From positions 868,001 through 932,000 of the forward strand of contig NZ_CP089978.1 in NCBI RefSeq assembly GCF_030674635.1: DNA of 64,000 nt, read 5' to 3'. The position numbers and the translations under genes are program-made. Positions 36,485 through 45,746 of the stretch are shown here, in pieces (the stretch's first letter is position 1; every line of letters begins with the position of its first letter). This DNA is from Moraxella sp. ZY210820 (GTDB lineage: Bacteria; Pseudomonadota; Gammaproteobacteria; Pseudomonadales; Moraxellaceae). Below the pieces are notes generated by a model. It was not told the origin of the DNA. It saw nothing but the letters and a program-made list of their open reading frames with translations, and searched no databases.

Positions 36485-37603
36485 ATGATGAAAAAAATTC
36501 TTGGTTTAACATTACTGACATTGTTGTCATCAACGTGTACTCTAGCTGAGTCATCTGCTAAAGCACCTGACTTAACAGGTTGCCTGCAAATGGGGTATTC
36601 ACCTGAAGGAGGTACACAGCTTTGTTTATTTGATAACCAAGAATTTGTGATTGCGGGGTTTGGGGCTGCTAAATATGGTACTTATCAAGTCGATAGCCAA
36701 AATCAACGTGTACAACTTTCATTTAAAAATCCACAAGAATTATATATTTATAGTACTTATGATCCAACTGTACAAGGTACAAAAATTCAATTTGATGGGT
36801 TCGCTGACCATTACTTAAGTGATGTATTTGTACAGTTTGATGAACAGGGTATTCAACCTGTTATTAGATTTAAAAATTCAAGATGTATAGCATATCCTTA
36901 TATTCATACACTTAGACAACCGCTACAAAGCATCAATTTTTATCTCCAAGATGAGCGAAATAAAACCGATATTCGCCAATTTCATGTTGATTTGTCAGCA
37001 AAACAAAATAAATTGTATGTACTCTATATGGATAAGAAAGAACAATTAGAAGATATGTATTTTACTTATCAATTGAAAGGGAAAAAATATCAATTTTTTG
37101 AAACAGATTATACTGTGATTGATGGTGTACGTTATTTTGAAAAGAATGATATGCAGAGTTATCATTTAGAACCTTATGAAGATGATGATACGACATTTGA
37201 TGACTTTCAAATAGTCAAACAATTGGTAACTCGTCCTATAGGAGAGCAGGATATTTATTTTGATTCAGTTTTTGAAACCTATAGACGTGAGCTAGATAAA
37301 AATGCTTATTATCTTGATACAGCAAGTCATACTTATCGTTTAACAGATGAGAAGAAATTGGATATGCTCAAACAGAGAATGACTACATCTTTGGGTTATT
37401 CAGAACAAGAATTTAATGAGTATATTGCCAATTTGTCTAAACAAGAATTGCAAGAGTTCAATAGCACCTTTGCTTTAGAAGAATCTTATCCACCCATTTT
37501 ATGGAAATATCGCTATCATCAACCTAAAATAACGGTAATGACGCAATTTCCACAAATGATTAAACAGCGACCTGTATTTATGGAATCTTGCCAAGATGAG
37601 TGA
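36485..37603 (+). CDS. secreted hypothetical protein
   Basis: A 372-residue protein with signal peptide MMKKILGLTLLTLLSSTCTLA (start at either of two adjacent ATGs). An N-terminal domain (about residues 30-120) has beta-rich text around GTYQVDSQNQRVQLSF. The rest is rich in Tyr, Asp, Gln and Lys, with a late helical section (LDMLKQRMTTSLGYSEQEF). It has few cysteines and no recognised catalytic motif. I do not recognise a family. It is probably periplasmic or outer-membrane associated and stands alone with its small upstream neighbour. Confidence 0.78.
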   Translation: MMKKILGLTLLTLLSSTCTLAESSAKAPDLTGCLQMGYSPEGGTQLCLFDNQEFVIAGFGAAKYGTYQVDSQNQRVQLSFKNPQELYIYSTYDPTVQGTKIQFDGFADHYLSDVFVQFDEQGIQPVIRFKNSRCIAYPYIHTLRQPLQSINFYLQDERNKTDIRQFHVDLSAKQNKLYVLYMDKKEQLEDMYFTYQLKGKKYQFFETDYTVIDGVRYFEKNDMQSYHLEPYEDDDTTFDDFQIVKQLVTRPIGEQDIYFDSVFETYRRELDKNAYYLDTASHTYRLTDEKKLDMLKQRMTTSLGYSEQEFNEYIANLSKQELQEFNSTFALEESYPPILWKYRYHQPKITVMTQFPQMIKQRPVFMESCQDE

Positions 37604-37629
37604 GTGAAGAATCACTATTTATTTCTACA

Positions 37630-37655
37630 CAAAAGGGTGAATAAGCATTCACCCT
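37630..37655 (-). terminator. terminator of gcvH
   Basis: Perfect 9-bp stem AGGGTGAAT (37634-37642) with ATTCACCCT (37647-37655), tetraloop AAGC, followed by TTTT on the minus strand. Confidence 0.7.
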
Positions 37656-37677
37656 AAATAAAATCAATGATTTACAA

Positions 37678-38055
37678 TTAATCTAAAGACTGTTCATAAC
37701 CTTGATTATCGAGTAAATTATCAATTTCTGCTAAATTGTGTGGTTTAATTTTATAAATCCAACCACGACCATAGGGGTCTTCATTAATCGTTTCTGGGTC
37801 ATCTTCAAGTGTGGTATTAACTTCAACCACCACACCTGTAATTGGTGCATGAATATCAGAAGCGGTTTTAACTGACTCAACACTACCTGAAACTTCGCCT
37901 GCGGTCATTTCACGTCCAACTTCAGGAGCTTCAACATAAACAATATCGCCTAAAGCATCTTGGGCATGGTCTGAAATACCTGTAATCACAAGTCCATCTT
38001 CAAGTTTAACCCATTCATGGGTTGGGGCATATTTAAGATGAGTTGGATGATTCAT
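37678..38055 (-). CDS. gcvH: glycine cleavage system H protein
   Basis: GcvH carries the lipoyl arm that shuttles methylamine between the P, T and L proteins. The 125 residues match the family. The lipoylation Lys63 lies in [12 protein letters not shown], and the WVKLEDG and [12 protein letters not shown] segments are typical. No gcvP or gcvT gene is present in the window, so it is separated from its partners. A TusA-like gene lies 58 bp upstream on the same strand. Confidence 0.97.
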   Translation of the reverse strand: MNHPTHLKYAPTHEWVKLEDGLVITGISDHAQDALGDIVYVEAPEVGREMTAGEVSGSVESVKTASDIHAPITGVVVEVNTTLEDDPETINEDPYGRGWIYKIKPHNLAEIDNLLDNQGYEQSLD

Positions 38056-38113
38056 TATCTTATCCTAACAATAAATAAAATGGGTGTTATTATGGCTAAA
38101 AAAGTGCGTTTCA

Positions 38114-38341
38114 TCAAGCCTTAAAGATTTGATAATGAAATTCACTGCCATCATCAAATATGATATCACATTGTAATTGGTGCATTTGGCAGTAGCGAGT
38201 TAAATCGACTTTACTATTTTTATCTGATGACTTGACGAGAAATTGTACATGATTTATATCATATTGTTTGATAGCTTTTTTGAGTAATAACAAGGGCATA
38301 GGGCAATGTTGTCCTATACTATTTACTTCGATAATATTCAT
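38114..38341 (-). CDS. TusA-like sulfur carrier protein
   Basis: A 75-residue SirA/TusA-fold protein. The sulfur-carrying Cys13 is in the CPxP motif of GQHCPMPLLLLKKAI. I start at ATG 38341, with GGGGA upstream; TTG 38344 is in frame but less likely. TusA family members pass persulfide sulfur from IscS to TusD or to other acceptors. With tusD-tusC 4 kb away this could be the relay donor, but other TusA paralogues are common and the family alone does not decide. Confidence 0.85.
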   Translation of the reverse strand: MNIIEVNSIGQHCPMPLLLLKKAIKQYDINHVQFLVKSSDKNSKVDLTRYCQMHQLQCDIIFDDGSEFHYQIFKA

Positions 38342-38408
38342 CAATCATTATCCCCATAATAAAAATAGGCTTTCATTAGAAAACCTATTGTTCAGTTAAA
38401 TACTGTAT

Positions 38409-38963
38409 CTATTTAGCAGGCGTTGCTGCATCAATTGCTTGTTTAATCGCATCATCGATACTTTGAGCTTGGTCTGCTTTTTCAGTAATTGGAGCTGGTG
38501 TTGCTCGTGGTGTTTCTGATTGTGCAGGTGCTTTTACACGTTCAGTTTTACCCACAACAGTATCATCTTGAATATCTGTAGTTTTGTTTGCTTCAGGTGT
38601 TGGTTTTTTTTCAACTTGGGTTGTTTGTACAGGTTTGCGTGGTTCTGCAGGTGCTACTGGACGTGGTTTTTCAACTGAACGTACAGGAGCAACAGGCGTA
38701 TCTGACGGACCTGGTGATGCTTGTAAATCTACAGCGTTGTTATTTGCATTGTTATCTGTTGCGTTTGCTGGATCAGTATTATCTATACCATTTGCATTAT
38801 TATCGGTTGGTAATTTCACTTGTTGGTCTTTAGGAATCTGATTGACAACAGAAGATTTAGGCGTTTGTTGCTTTTCAGTTTCTTTCGGTTCTTCTTTTTT
38901 TACACAAGCGGTAAATAACAGTGATGTAGCAATGGCAGTACAAGCTAAAATTTTTACATTCAT
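38409..38963 (-). CDS. low-complexity lipoprotein, unknown function
   Basis: A 184-residue protein with lipoprotein signal MNVKILACTAIATSLLFTAC, lipobox Cys20, followed by KKEEP. The mature part is Pro-, Lys-, Thr-, Asn- and Ala-rich and probably disordered (for example PVAPVRSVEKPRPVAPAEP), with a short helical end (DDAIKQAIDAA). A periplasmic linker or stalk is suggested by composition only. I recognise no domain. Frames on the opposite strand here are open because of the skewed composition. Confidence 0.8.
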   Translation of the reverse strand: MNVKILACTAIATSLLFTACVKKEEPKETEKQQTPKSSVVNQIPKDQQVKLPTDNNANGIDNTDPANATDNNANNNAVDLQASPGPSDTPVAPVRSVEKPRPVAPAEPRKPVQTTQVEKKPTPEANKTTDIQDDTVVGKTERVKAPAQSETPRATPAPITEKADQAQSIDDAIKQAIDAATPAK

Positions 38964-39157
38964 GGTTAAATCTTCACAATTTTAAAGATCATAAAACGAT
39001 AGGTAAGTTGGGGTATTAATTTACAGATATTTTGACTATTGTGCAAGTGTAATTGTTATTTTTTATACGAAATTTACAAATTAAAATGATTTATATCATG
39101 TTTTTGATTAAAATAGGCAAATAAACTTGATTTTAATTTTAGCGAATAGAGTAAACA

Positions 39158-39949
39158 ATGCAACACACAAATCTACCTGCCATTGAATTAAATGATGACG
39201 AATTATTTTTATATAGTCGTCAAATATTATTGGATGATTGGGATTTAGAAGCACAACAAAAATTAAAAAATAGTCAAGTTTTGATTATTGGTGCAGGTGG
39301 TTTGGGGTGTACTAGTGCTGAAATTTTAGCTCGTTCAGGTGTGGGGCATATGAGTATTATCGATTTTGATTGTATTGAAATCAGTAATTTACAACGTCAA
39401 ATTGCGTTTCATCATCAGCATATTGGACAATCTAAAGCACTTACTTTAGCAAAACATTTACAAGAGATTAATCCACATATTGAAGTGGTTGGGTTAAATC
39501 AACGTTTTGATGCTAATATTGATTTAGCTTGGTTCTCTCAATTTGATGTGGTGCTTGATGGTTGCGATCGTTTTAAGACACGTTATGCGGTCAATACTTT
39601 GTGTAAACAAGCGAATATTCCATTAATCAGTGCTTCTGCAATTGGTTTACAAGGACAATTATTGATGCTTGAAGGTCAATCAGCGTGTTATCAATGTTTA
39701 TTTCCCATCATAAATGAAGATGAAGAACAGGGCAGTTGTGCAACCAGTGGTGTATTAGCGAGTACACCAATTGTGATGGCAAGTTTACAAGCACATCATA
39801 CATTATTGTATTTAGGTTTGGGACAAATGCCATTGCGAGAAAAAATTTTACTGTGGAATGGGCAAACTATGACACAAAAAATTGTGCGTTTTCAGCATGA
39901 TGAAAATTGTGAAGTATGCAAAACATTTGGTAATTTAGTCAAAACATAG
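39158..39949 (+). CDS. moeB: MoeB/ThiF-type sulfur-carrier adenylyltransferase
   Basis: A 263-residue E1-like enzyme that adenylates the C-terminal Gly-Gly of MoaD or ThiS. Motifs: YSRQILL near the start, the Rossmann motif IIGAGGLGCTSAEILARSG near residues 46-64, ISNLQRQIAF with adenylation Arg/Asn/Arg residues, and DGCDRFKTRYAVN. Two CxxC pairs (CYQC and CEVC) bind structural zinc, as in MoeB. Which carrier it serves (MoaD or ThiS) is not shown, as neither gene is nearby. It heads a run with an ABC1 kinase, folB and folK. Confidence 0.88.
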   Translation: MQHTNLPAIELNDDELFLYSRQILLDDWDLEAQQKLKNSQVLIIGAGGLGCTSAEILARSGVGHMSIIDFDCIEISNLQRQIAFHHQHIGQSKALTLAKHLQEINPHIEVVGLNQRFDANIDLAWFSQFDVVLDGCDRFKTRYAVNTLCKQANIPLISASAIGLQGQLLMLEGQSACYQCLFPIINEDEEQGSCATSGVLASTPIVMASLQAHHTLLYLGLGQMPLREKILLWNGQTMTQKIVRFQHDENCEVCKTFGNLVKT

Positions 39950-39984
39950 TATCATAAACGCTGATTTTTCTTAGGTATATGCTG

Positions 39985-41298
39985 ATGAATAAAAAAATCG
40001 TATTTGATGGTTTACGTTCTTTAAAACGTATGGGAGAAACTGCTGTTGTATCTGCGAAGGCAGGCTTAAAATACGCTAAAGCCTATCAACAAAAACAGCC
40101 GATTTCAGCACAATTATTAAGAGAAACCTTTGAACAATTGGGGACGACTTATATTAAATTAGGTCAATTTATCGCCAGTACACCTTCATTATTTCCACGA
40201 GAATATGTGGAAGAGTTTCAAAAATGTTTAGATCAAGCACCTGCTTTGCCATTTAGTTATATTCGTCAAGTATTAATACAAGAATTTAAAGGTAAACCGC
40301 TTCATGATATTTTTGCATGGATTGATGAAAAACCACTGGCTTCGGCATCGATTGCTCAAGTACATGCTGCACGTTTAATTACGGGCGAAGATGTGGTTAT
40401 TAAAGTACAAAAACCAAATGTAGATACGATTTTATATACTGATTTAAATGTGGTACATGGCGTAAGTTTGGTCATTGAAAAAATCATGCCTAAAATTAAA
40501 TTTGCGTCATTTTCAGAGATTGCTGAAGAAATTAAAATTCGCATGGTTAAAGAAATCGACTTTTATGCTGAAGCAAAAAATTTAGATGATTTTAATGCTT
40601 ATCTACAGCAAACAGGGAATACGGTTGCCATTGCACCAAAAGTTTATCATCAATATTCCACACAAAAAGTTTTGACTATGCAACGCTTATATGGTGTACC
40701 TTTAACTGATATGAGTGTGATTCAACAACGTGCGTATGACCCATCGCAAGTTTTAATCAATGTGATGAATACATGGTTTGGCAGTTTAAGTCATTGTGAG
40801 AGTTTTCATGCTGATTTACACGCTGGGAATGTATTGTTGCTTGATGATGGACGAATTGGTTTTATTGATTTTGGGATTGTTGGTCAATTAAAAGCAGAAG
40901 TGTGGTCGGCAAGTATGGCATTTATGGATGCTTTACAAATGATGGATTATCAGCAAATGGCGGAAAATATGCTTAAAATGGGTATGACCCATCAGCAGGT
41001 TGATGTTGCAAAATTAACTGATGATTTACAGCGTATTTTTAATATGGCGATGGAAACAGATCCAAGTCATATTTTACAAAGTAGTGCAAGTGATTTAAAT
41101 GCGGTCATATTAGATTTAGTAGCGGTAGGTGAACGTCATGGTATCAAATTCCCACGAGATTTTGCGTTATTATTAAAACAAATGTTATATTTTGACCGTT
41201 TTATGCGAGTTTTAACGCCTTATACAGATATTTATGCCGACCAGCGTTTACAAATGTTGCAAGAACCAACAATGATCGATGTGCATAAAATTCAATAA
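39985..41298 (+). CDS. ABC1/UbiB-family atypical kinase
   Basis: About 437 residues from ATG 39985, preferred over ATG 39979 by AGG spacing. The family shows KxGQ-like text (TYIKLGQFIASTPSLFP near residue 56), an Ala-rich loop (PLASASIAQVHAA), the nucleotide Lys (VVIKVQKP), FHADLHAGNVLL and IDFGIVGQ. Such proteins support ubiquinone or isoprenoid-lipid metabolism and have ATPase activity. It lacks the long C-terminal membrane tail of UbiB, so I do not call it ubiB. It sits 10 bp upstream of folB. Confidence 0.87.
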   Translation: MNKKIVFDGLRSLKRMGETAVVSAKAGLKYAKAYQQKQPISAQLLRETFEQLGTTYIKLGQFIASTPSLFPREYVEEFQKCLDQAPALPFSYIRQVLIQEFKGKPLHDIFAWIDEKPLASASIAQVHAARLITGEDVVIKVQKPNVDTILYTDLNVVHGVSLVIEKIMPKIKFASFSEIAEEIKIRMVKEIDFYAEAKNLDDFNAYLQQTGNTVAIAPKVYHQYSTQKVLTMQRLYGVPLTDMSVIQQRAYDPSQVLINVMNTWFGSLSHCESFHADLHAGNVLLLDDGRIGFIDFGIVGQLKAEVWSASMAFMDALQMMDYQQMAENMLKMGMTHQQVDVAKLTDDLQRIFNMAMETDPSHILQSSASDLNAVILDLVAVGERHGIKFPRDFALLLKQMLYFDRFMRVLTPYTDIYADQRLQMLQEPTMIDVHKIQ

Positions 41299-41307
41299 GG
41301 TAATCAA

Positions 41308-41688
41308 ATGGATAGTATTATTATTGAAGGTTTAGAAGTGCAAACAATCATAGGTTGTTTTGCTTGGGAACGAGAAATTTTACAACCGTTAATGATTGAT
41401 TTAAATATTGAATGTGATTTAAGTCAAGCAAGTCAATCTGACCGTTTAGAACATACTTTAAATTATGCTGAAATTTGCCAGCTCACGAGTGTAACCATTC
41501 AACAAGCAAAGCCTGAATTGATTGAACACGCTGGTTTTTTAGTTATTAAATGTTTATTTGAACATTATGCAAGTGTTGAAAAAATTACCATCCATATTCG
41601 TAAACCTGCTATTATTGCTCAAGCTCAAGCTGTGGGCATACGTTTAGTCCGAGAACGTCATGATTTTTGCTATCGCTCTGTCGAGTAA
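41308..41688 (+). CDS. folB: dihydroneopterin aldolase
   Basis: FolB converts 7,8-dihydroneopterin to 6-hydroxymethyl-dihydropterin in folate synthesis. The 126 residues match the family. Signatures are IEGLEVQTIIGCFAWEREI near the start, LEHTLNYAEIC, and IRKPAII with the active-site Lys. The folK-like gene overlaps its 3' end by 29 bp in another frame. Confidence 0.94.
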   Translation: MDSIIIEGLEVQTIIGCFAWEREILQPLMIDLNIECDLSQASQSDRLEHTLNYAEICQLTSVTIQQAKPELIEHAGFLVIKCLFEHYASVEKITIHIRKPAIIAQAQAVGIRLVRERHDFCYRSVE

Positions 41689-42079
41689 TTTTAATCGCTC
41701 CATGTATTTTAAATGGATTTATCAGCAATTACAACAATTTAGAAGCGTACAATTTTCATCGACTTATGTCATTCCATGTCGTGATGGGGTAGGGGCTGAT
41801 TATTGGAATAGTGCGTGTTTAGTGCAATGTGATTTAAATTTGGAACAAATACAAGATTTGTGTAAGCAATGGGAACAGCAAGCCGAGCGTAAACGTCCAT
41901 CGCACCAAATTTCTTTAGATGTTGATGTGATTGCATGGGGGCAAAGTTTGGCGGAAATGCGATTTATTCAAAAAAAATTACCTTTACCGCTCGATGTCAA
42001 AATTCCATTATCTGAATTATGGCAACATGATGAATTATTGAGCGAGAATATTCAATTTAATCGAGTGGATTGGGGTTAA
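41660..42079 (+). CDS. folK: FolK-like pterin pyrophosphokinase, shortened and divergent
   Basis: A 139-residue protein after folB, in the usual folB-folK arrangement, shorter than typical HPPK (about 159). It keeps an N-terminal ALSSN element and the paired acidic residues DVDV (near residue 100) corresponding to the metal-binding DLDI of HPPK. The usual Arg of the GPRTLDLDI region is not in register (here HQISLDVDV). It may be a divergent functional enzyme or a degenerate one. The 29-bp overlap with folB makes translational coupling likely. Confidence 0.7.
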   Translation: MIFAIALSSNFNRSMYFKWIYQQLQQFRSVQFSSTYVIPCRDGVGADYWNSACLVQCDLNLEQIQDLCKQWEQQAERKRPSHQISLDVDVIAWGQSLAEMRFIQKKLPLPLDVKIPLSELWQHDELLSENIQFNRVDWG

Positions 42080-42291
42080 ATATCATCATGATGTGTCGAG
42101 CAAAAATAAATGAAAAATTAGTTTAAAAAATAACGAATACTATATCCATTTTAAATATGATGATATTTATTATTTTAATGATGATATAACCATTATATTA
42201 AAAATAATATAGTATTATTATTGAAAAATGATAGAAAAATGTATAGTATTTCACAATAATGTAAATTTTGTACAAATAATCAGAGGTCAAA

Positions 42292-43092
42292 GTGGGTACA
42301 ACGAATCACTTTAAACAACGTTTAAAAACACAACAACAAATAGGCTTATGGGTAGGCTTAGCAAATAGTTATAGTGCAGAAATTGCAGCTGTGGCAGGTT
42401 ATGATTGGTTATTAATCGATGGCGAACACGCACCAAATGGGGTACGCGATGTACTTTCTCAATTACAGACAATCGCAGGTTATGAAACACAAGCTATTGT
42501 ACGTCCTGTAACGGGTAGCGTACATCGTATTAAACAGCTTTTGGATTTAGGGGCTCAAACTTTATTAATCCCAATGGTCGAAACAGCTGAACAAGCGGAA
42601 TTAATGGTAAAAGCGGTGTATTATCCACCTAAAGGTATTCGTGGAGTAGGTGCACCAATGGCTCGTGCTTCACGTTGGAATACAATCCCAGACTATTTAC
42701 ATAAAGCCAATGAAAATATTTGCTTGTTGATTCAAATTGAATCAGTTGAAGGTGTGAAAAATCTTGATGAGATTTTAAAAATTGATGGCATTGATGGTGT
42801 ATTTATTGGACCTGCCGATTTATCTGCGGATATGGGGCATTTAGGTAATCCAACTCACCCAGATGTGCAACAATCAATTGTGGAATGTATCCAAAAAATT
42901 CGTGCTTCAGGAAAGGCAGCAGGGATTTTATCGGCTGATGAAAACTTAGCAAAACAATATTTAGCAATGGGTACAGAATTTGTTGCTGTAGGTGTAGATA
43001 CGAGTTTATTATTACAAGCGATGACACAACGCTTAGCAAAATTTAAATTAAAAGATGATGTAAATCAACAAAATCAATCATCAGTTTATTAA
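42292..43092 (+). CDS. HpcH/HpaI-family class II aldolase
   Basis: A 266-residue TIM-barrel aldolase with GTG start 42292 and AGAGG upstream. The family signature is seen in [48 protein letters not shown], and the divalent-metal residues in QIESVEGV and [12 protein letters not shown]. Members cleave 2-keto-4-hydroxy acids to pyruvate plus an aldehyde. Without catabolic neighbours the substrate stays open (hydroxy-oxoheptanedioate or sugar-acid type). The 212 bp upstream are very AT-rich, with no gene seen. Confidence 0.9.
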   Translation: MGTTNHFKQRLKTQQQIGLWVGLANSYSAEIAAVAGYDWLLIDGEHAPNGVRDVLSQLQTIAGYETQAIVRPVTGSVHRIKQLLDLGAQTLLIPMVETAEQAELMVKAVYYPPKGIRGVGAPMARASRWNTIPDYLHKANENICLLIQIESVEGVKNLDEILKIDGIDGVFIGPADLSADMGHLGNPTHPDVQQSIVECIQKIRASGKAAGILSADENLAKQYLAMGTEFVAVGVDTSLLLQAMTQRLAKFKLKDDVNQQNQSSVY

Positions 43093-43128
43093 ATGTTGAG
43101 TAAAAAATGATTATAAGTCGTTGATTTT

Positions 43129-43155
43129 TTAGGGGTGAATTTTTTTCGCCCTTAT
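43129..43155. repeat. dispersed palindromic repeat, copy 2
   Basis: Arms TAGGGGTGA (43130-43138) and TCGCCCTTA (43146-43154) around a T-rich centre. It lies between convergent genes and may terminate either. Confidence 0.65.
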
Positions 43156-43173
43156 ACTTATTAAATACAGTGA

Positions 43174-44256
43174 TTAATCTTGCTGATTTTCCTGCTCTGC
43201 TTTTTCAATACCTTGTTCTATTTTTTGTTCAACAATTTCTGTATCATTTTCATGTTGTTCAGGTTGTTCATGTACAATTTCAAATAAACCATCAAACTGT
43301 AGCACCGTATAAACAGGAAAGTGGTCTGAACCGATATGGCTTAAACGTTGTATTTTCACTAAACCAAAATCGGCACTATGGAAAATATGGTCTAATGACC
43401 AACGTAAAAAGGGTAAATCAGCATGAAATGTATTGAGAAAACGGCGACCAATACGAGGGTCAAGTAAACCGCTCATGCGTTGGAATAATTGTGTGGTTTT
43501 TGACCATGCAACATCATTTAAATCGCCCATCACAATACAAGTTTCACTATGAGCTTGTATCTGTTTACCAACAATCAGCAATTCAGCATCTCTTAAAGTT
43601 GATTCTTTGGCTTCGGTTGGGCTTGGCGGTTGTGGGTGTAAACAGTATAAATGCACAGGTTTACCACACGCTAATTTTACAACAGCATGAATAGATGGAA
43701 TTTCATCACTGAGTAAAAAATCAACTTGATGATGAATAATTTCTAATTTGCTATATAAATGCATACCATATAAATTATCTAATGGTACTTTAACTTGATA
43801 TGGGTAATCAGCTTCAATGACAGATAATGCTTGTTGCCAATGTAAATCACTTTCTAAAGTTAAAACAATATCAGGTTGATATTGTTCAATATGTGCTAAT
43901 AATTTATGATAATTTTGGTTAGGCGTTAAAACATTGGAGACCAATAACGAAATTTGTTTATCTGTATTCCACATGGATTGATGTACAGATTTAACTTGTT
44001 TTTTCCATAAAAATGTATAAGGAATGACCATTTTGACTTGATAGGCAATTGCAAAAATTAAACCGATGATTAAACTTATATGATAAATATGCCATTGCTT
44101 AATTGTAAATAAACAGATAATAAAACAAATAATACCCAAACTTAATAATTGCAAACGTGGAAAATCTGCCCCACGAAACCACCATTCATTACGGGGGATA
44201 AGCGACCAAAATGTTAGCCAAATTGTTAAAATAGAGAGAGTATATAATAAAAACAT
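43174..44256 (-). CDS. membrane-anchored endonuclease/exonuclease/phosphatase-family protein
   Basis: A 360-residue protein. Three hydrophobic segments lie in the first ~90 residues. An EEP (DNase I-like) domain follows: LVSNVLTPNQNYHKLL near 110, PDIVLTLESD with the metal Glu, YCLHPQPPSP, VMGDLNDVAWS with Asp/Asn, and SLDHIFHS and SDHFP near the C-terminus. An unusual Glu/Gln-rich tail ends the protein. The fold covers nucleases and phosphodiesterases; the membrane location suggests a periplasmic-side activity, and the substrate is unknown. Confidence 0.87.
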   Translation of the reverse strand: MFLLYTLSILTIWLTFWSLIPRNEWWFRGADFPRLQLLSLGIICFIICLFTIKQWHIYHISLIIGLIFAIAYQVKMVIPYTFLWKKQVKSVHQSMWNTDKQISLLVSNVLTPNQNYHKLLAHIEQYQPDIVLTLESDLHWQQALSVIEADYPYQVKVPLDNLYGMHLYSKLEIIHHQVDFLLSDEIPSIHAVVKLACGKPVHLYCLHPQPPSPTEAKESTLRDAELLIVGKQIQAHSETCIVMGDLNDVAWSKTTQLFQRMSGLLDPRIGRRFLNTFHADLPFLRWSLDHIFHSADFGLVKIQRLSHIGSDHFPVYTVLQFDGLFEIVHEQPEQHENDTEIVEQKIEQGIEKAEQENQQD

Positions 44257-44337
44257 TGAATTAAATCTTTATTTTCTATGCTATTGATAATTAATAATTT
44301 TATTATATATAAAATTGAACTTTAGGTAAAGTATGAT

Positions 44338-45336
44338 TTAGATATTTTCCCACCAGTGTGATGTAATGCTATCTAAATCAACAACTTGTCCCAACATTGG
44401 AGTAAGGGTAGCAATATTGAATTGTTGAGCGAGTGTGATGGATTGTTGTACAGGTTCATTCCATATATGAGTGCTGAGAGCATAAGCACCCCAATGCACA
44501 GGCATAAAACATTGTGCTTGAACATCTTGCACTGCTTGAATGGTTTGCTGTGGAAATAGATGATTATCATACCAATAATTATGATATTGTCCATTTTCGA
44601 TTAAGGCTAAATCAAAACCCTGCCAATGTTGCCCAATTTGTTTAAAATGCCGTCCATCGCCATAGGAACTGTCGCCTGAATAATAGATTTTTTCATGTTG
44701 GGTTTCAAAGACATAACCACACCATAGCGTTTTATCTTTATCAAATAGCCCACGAGCAGTATTGTGTCGTGCAGGTGTGGCTGTAATTTTAAATGATGAA
44801 ATATTAATATTTTGCCACCAATCTAGGCATTGAATACGTTGTGATGAAATTCCCCATTGTTGTAAGATTTTATCTAAACCTAAAGGGACAATAAATGAAG
44901 TTTGATGTTGAATAAAATGTTTAACTACGGCTTTATCTAAATGGTCATAATGGTTATGTGTGTATAAAATATAATCAATATGAGGTAATTCATCAAGTGT
45001 AATCGCAGGTGGTTGAAAGCGATACATCATCAAACCAAAAGGTGAAACAGTTTGAGCAAATACAGGGTCAATCAACAAAGTTTTATCAGCAATACGCAAC
45101 ATAAAACTAGAATGCCCGAACCAAATCAGTTTAATTTTGGCACTAGGGGCTAAAAAATCTTGCCAGTTGGGGCGTTGTTGTGGCAATGCTTTAGGTGGCA
45201 TAAATTGTTGTTTATTAATAATCATTTGCCAAAAAGTTTTAATTAAACTGCCTTGTATGGGTTGTGTTGGAGGCGTGTTAAAAAAACGCTGAGTTTCTGC
45301 ATGATAATGTTGCTGTAAATTTGAATTTGGCATCAT
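44338..45336 (-). CDS. MBL-fold hydrolase, NAPE-PLD/UlaG-like
   Basis: A 332-residue metallo-beta-lactamase-fold enzyme without a signal peptide. Signatures: WFGHSSFMLRI, LLIDPVF, the metal motif THNHYDHLD near residue 140, ATPARHNTARG, YSGDSSYGDG, and PVHWGAYALSTH. This arrangement is typical of the NAPE-PLD-like group of bacterial proteins, which includes phospholipid-hydrolysing members. The true substrate is unproven. It begins at one of two adjacent ATGs. Downstream lies a very AT-rich gap. Confidence 0.88.
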   Translation of the reverse strand: MMPNSNLQQHYHAETQRFFNTPPTQPIQGSLIKTFWQMIINKQQFMPPKALPQQRPNWQDFLAPSAKIKLIWFGHSSFMLRIADKTLLIDPVFAQTVSPFGLMMYRFQPPAITLDELPHIDYILYTHNHYDHLDKAVVKHFIQHQTSFIVPLGLDKILQQWGISSQRIQCLDWWQNINISSFKITATPARHNTARGLFDKDKTLWCGYVFETQHEKIYYSGDSSYGDGRHFKQIGQHWQGFDLALIENGQYHNYWYDNHLFPQQTIQAVQDVQAQCFMPVHWGAYALSTHIWNEPVQQSITLAQQFNIATLTPMLGQVVDLDSITSHWWENI

Positions 45337-45426
45337 AATTTAAATCATAGTAAATACATAATGACACTTATTGTAAACGCTTTTATGCTAAAATAATGTA
45401 ATCAAATTTTATTTTTAGGTTGTATA

Positions 45427-45732
45427 ATGAAAATTACTTCTGTTTTAATGGTTCTAGGGCTGGTTTTTAGCTTACAAGCCTGTGTAAGTGTGGTAACAGC
45501 TCCTGTAAAAGTTGCTTATGGTGTAACCAAAGGTGTGGTAAAAGGTACGGTTGCGGTGGCAGATGCCATGTATGAAACTGAAGATGAAAAGTTAGAAAAA
45601 GAGTATAAAGAAAAACGTAAAAAAGAATTGGCTGAAGAAAAGGAAGCTAAAAAACGTGCAAAAGAAGCAGAAAAAGAGATAAAAAAGGCAAAGAAAGAAA
45701 CTAAGAAATTGGAACAAGCATCAGATGATTAA
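45427..45732 (+). CDS. small lipoprotein with charged coiled-coil tail
   Basis: A 101-residue lipoprotein: the signal ends in LQAC (Cys19), then a Val/Gly-rich segment (VKVAYGVTKGVVKGTVAVAD) and a highly charged Lys/Glu helix from about residue 50 to the end. It resembles conserved small lipoproteins of Acinetobacter with no known function. It ends 14 bp before recO, so they are probably co-transcribed. Confidence 0.82.
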   Translation: MKITSVLMVLGLVFSLQACVSVVTAPVKVAYGVTKGVVKGTVAVADAMYETEDEKLEKEYKEKRKKELAEEKEAKKRAKEAEKEIKKAKKETKKLEQASDD

Positions 45733-45746
45733 TTTGTTGTAATCCT

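Noticed and set aside
38584..38841. Plus-strand frames opposite the low-complexity lipoprotein
   Set aside because: They arise from the skewed Pro/Thr/Asn composition of the real gene on the other strand.
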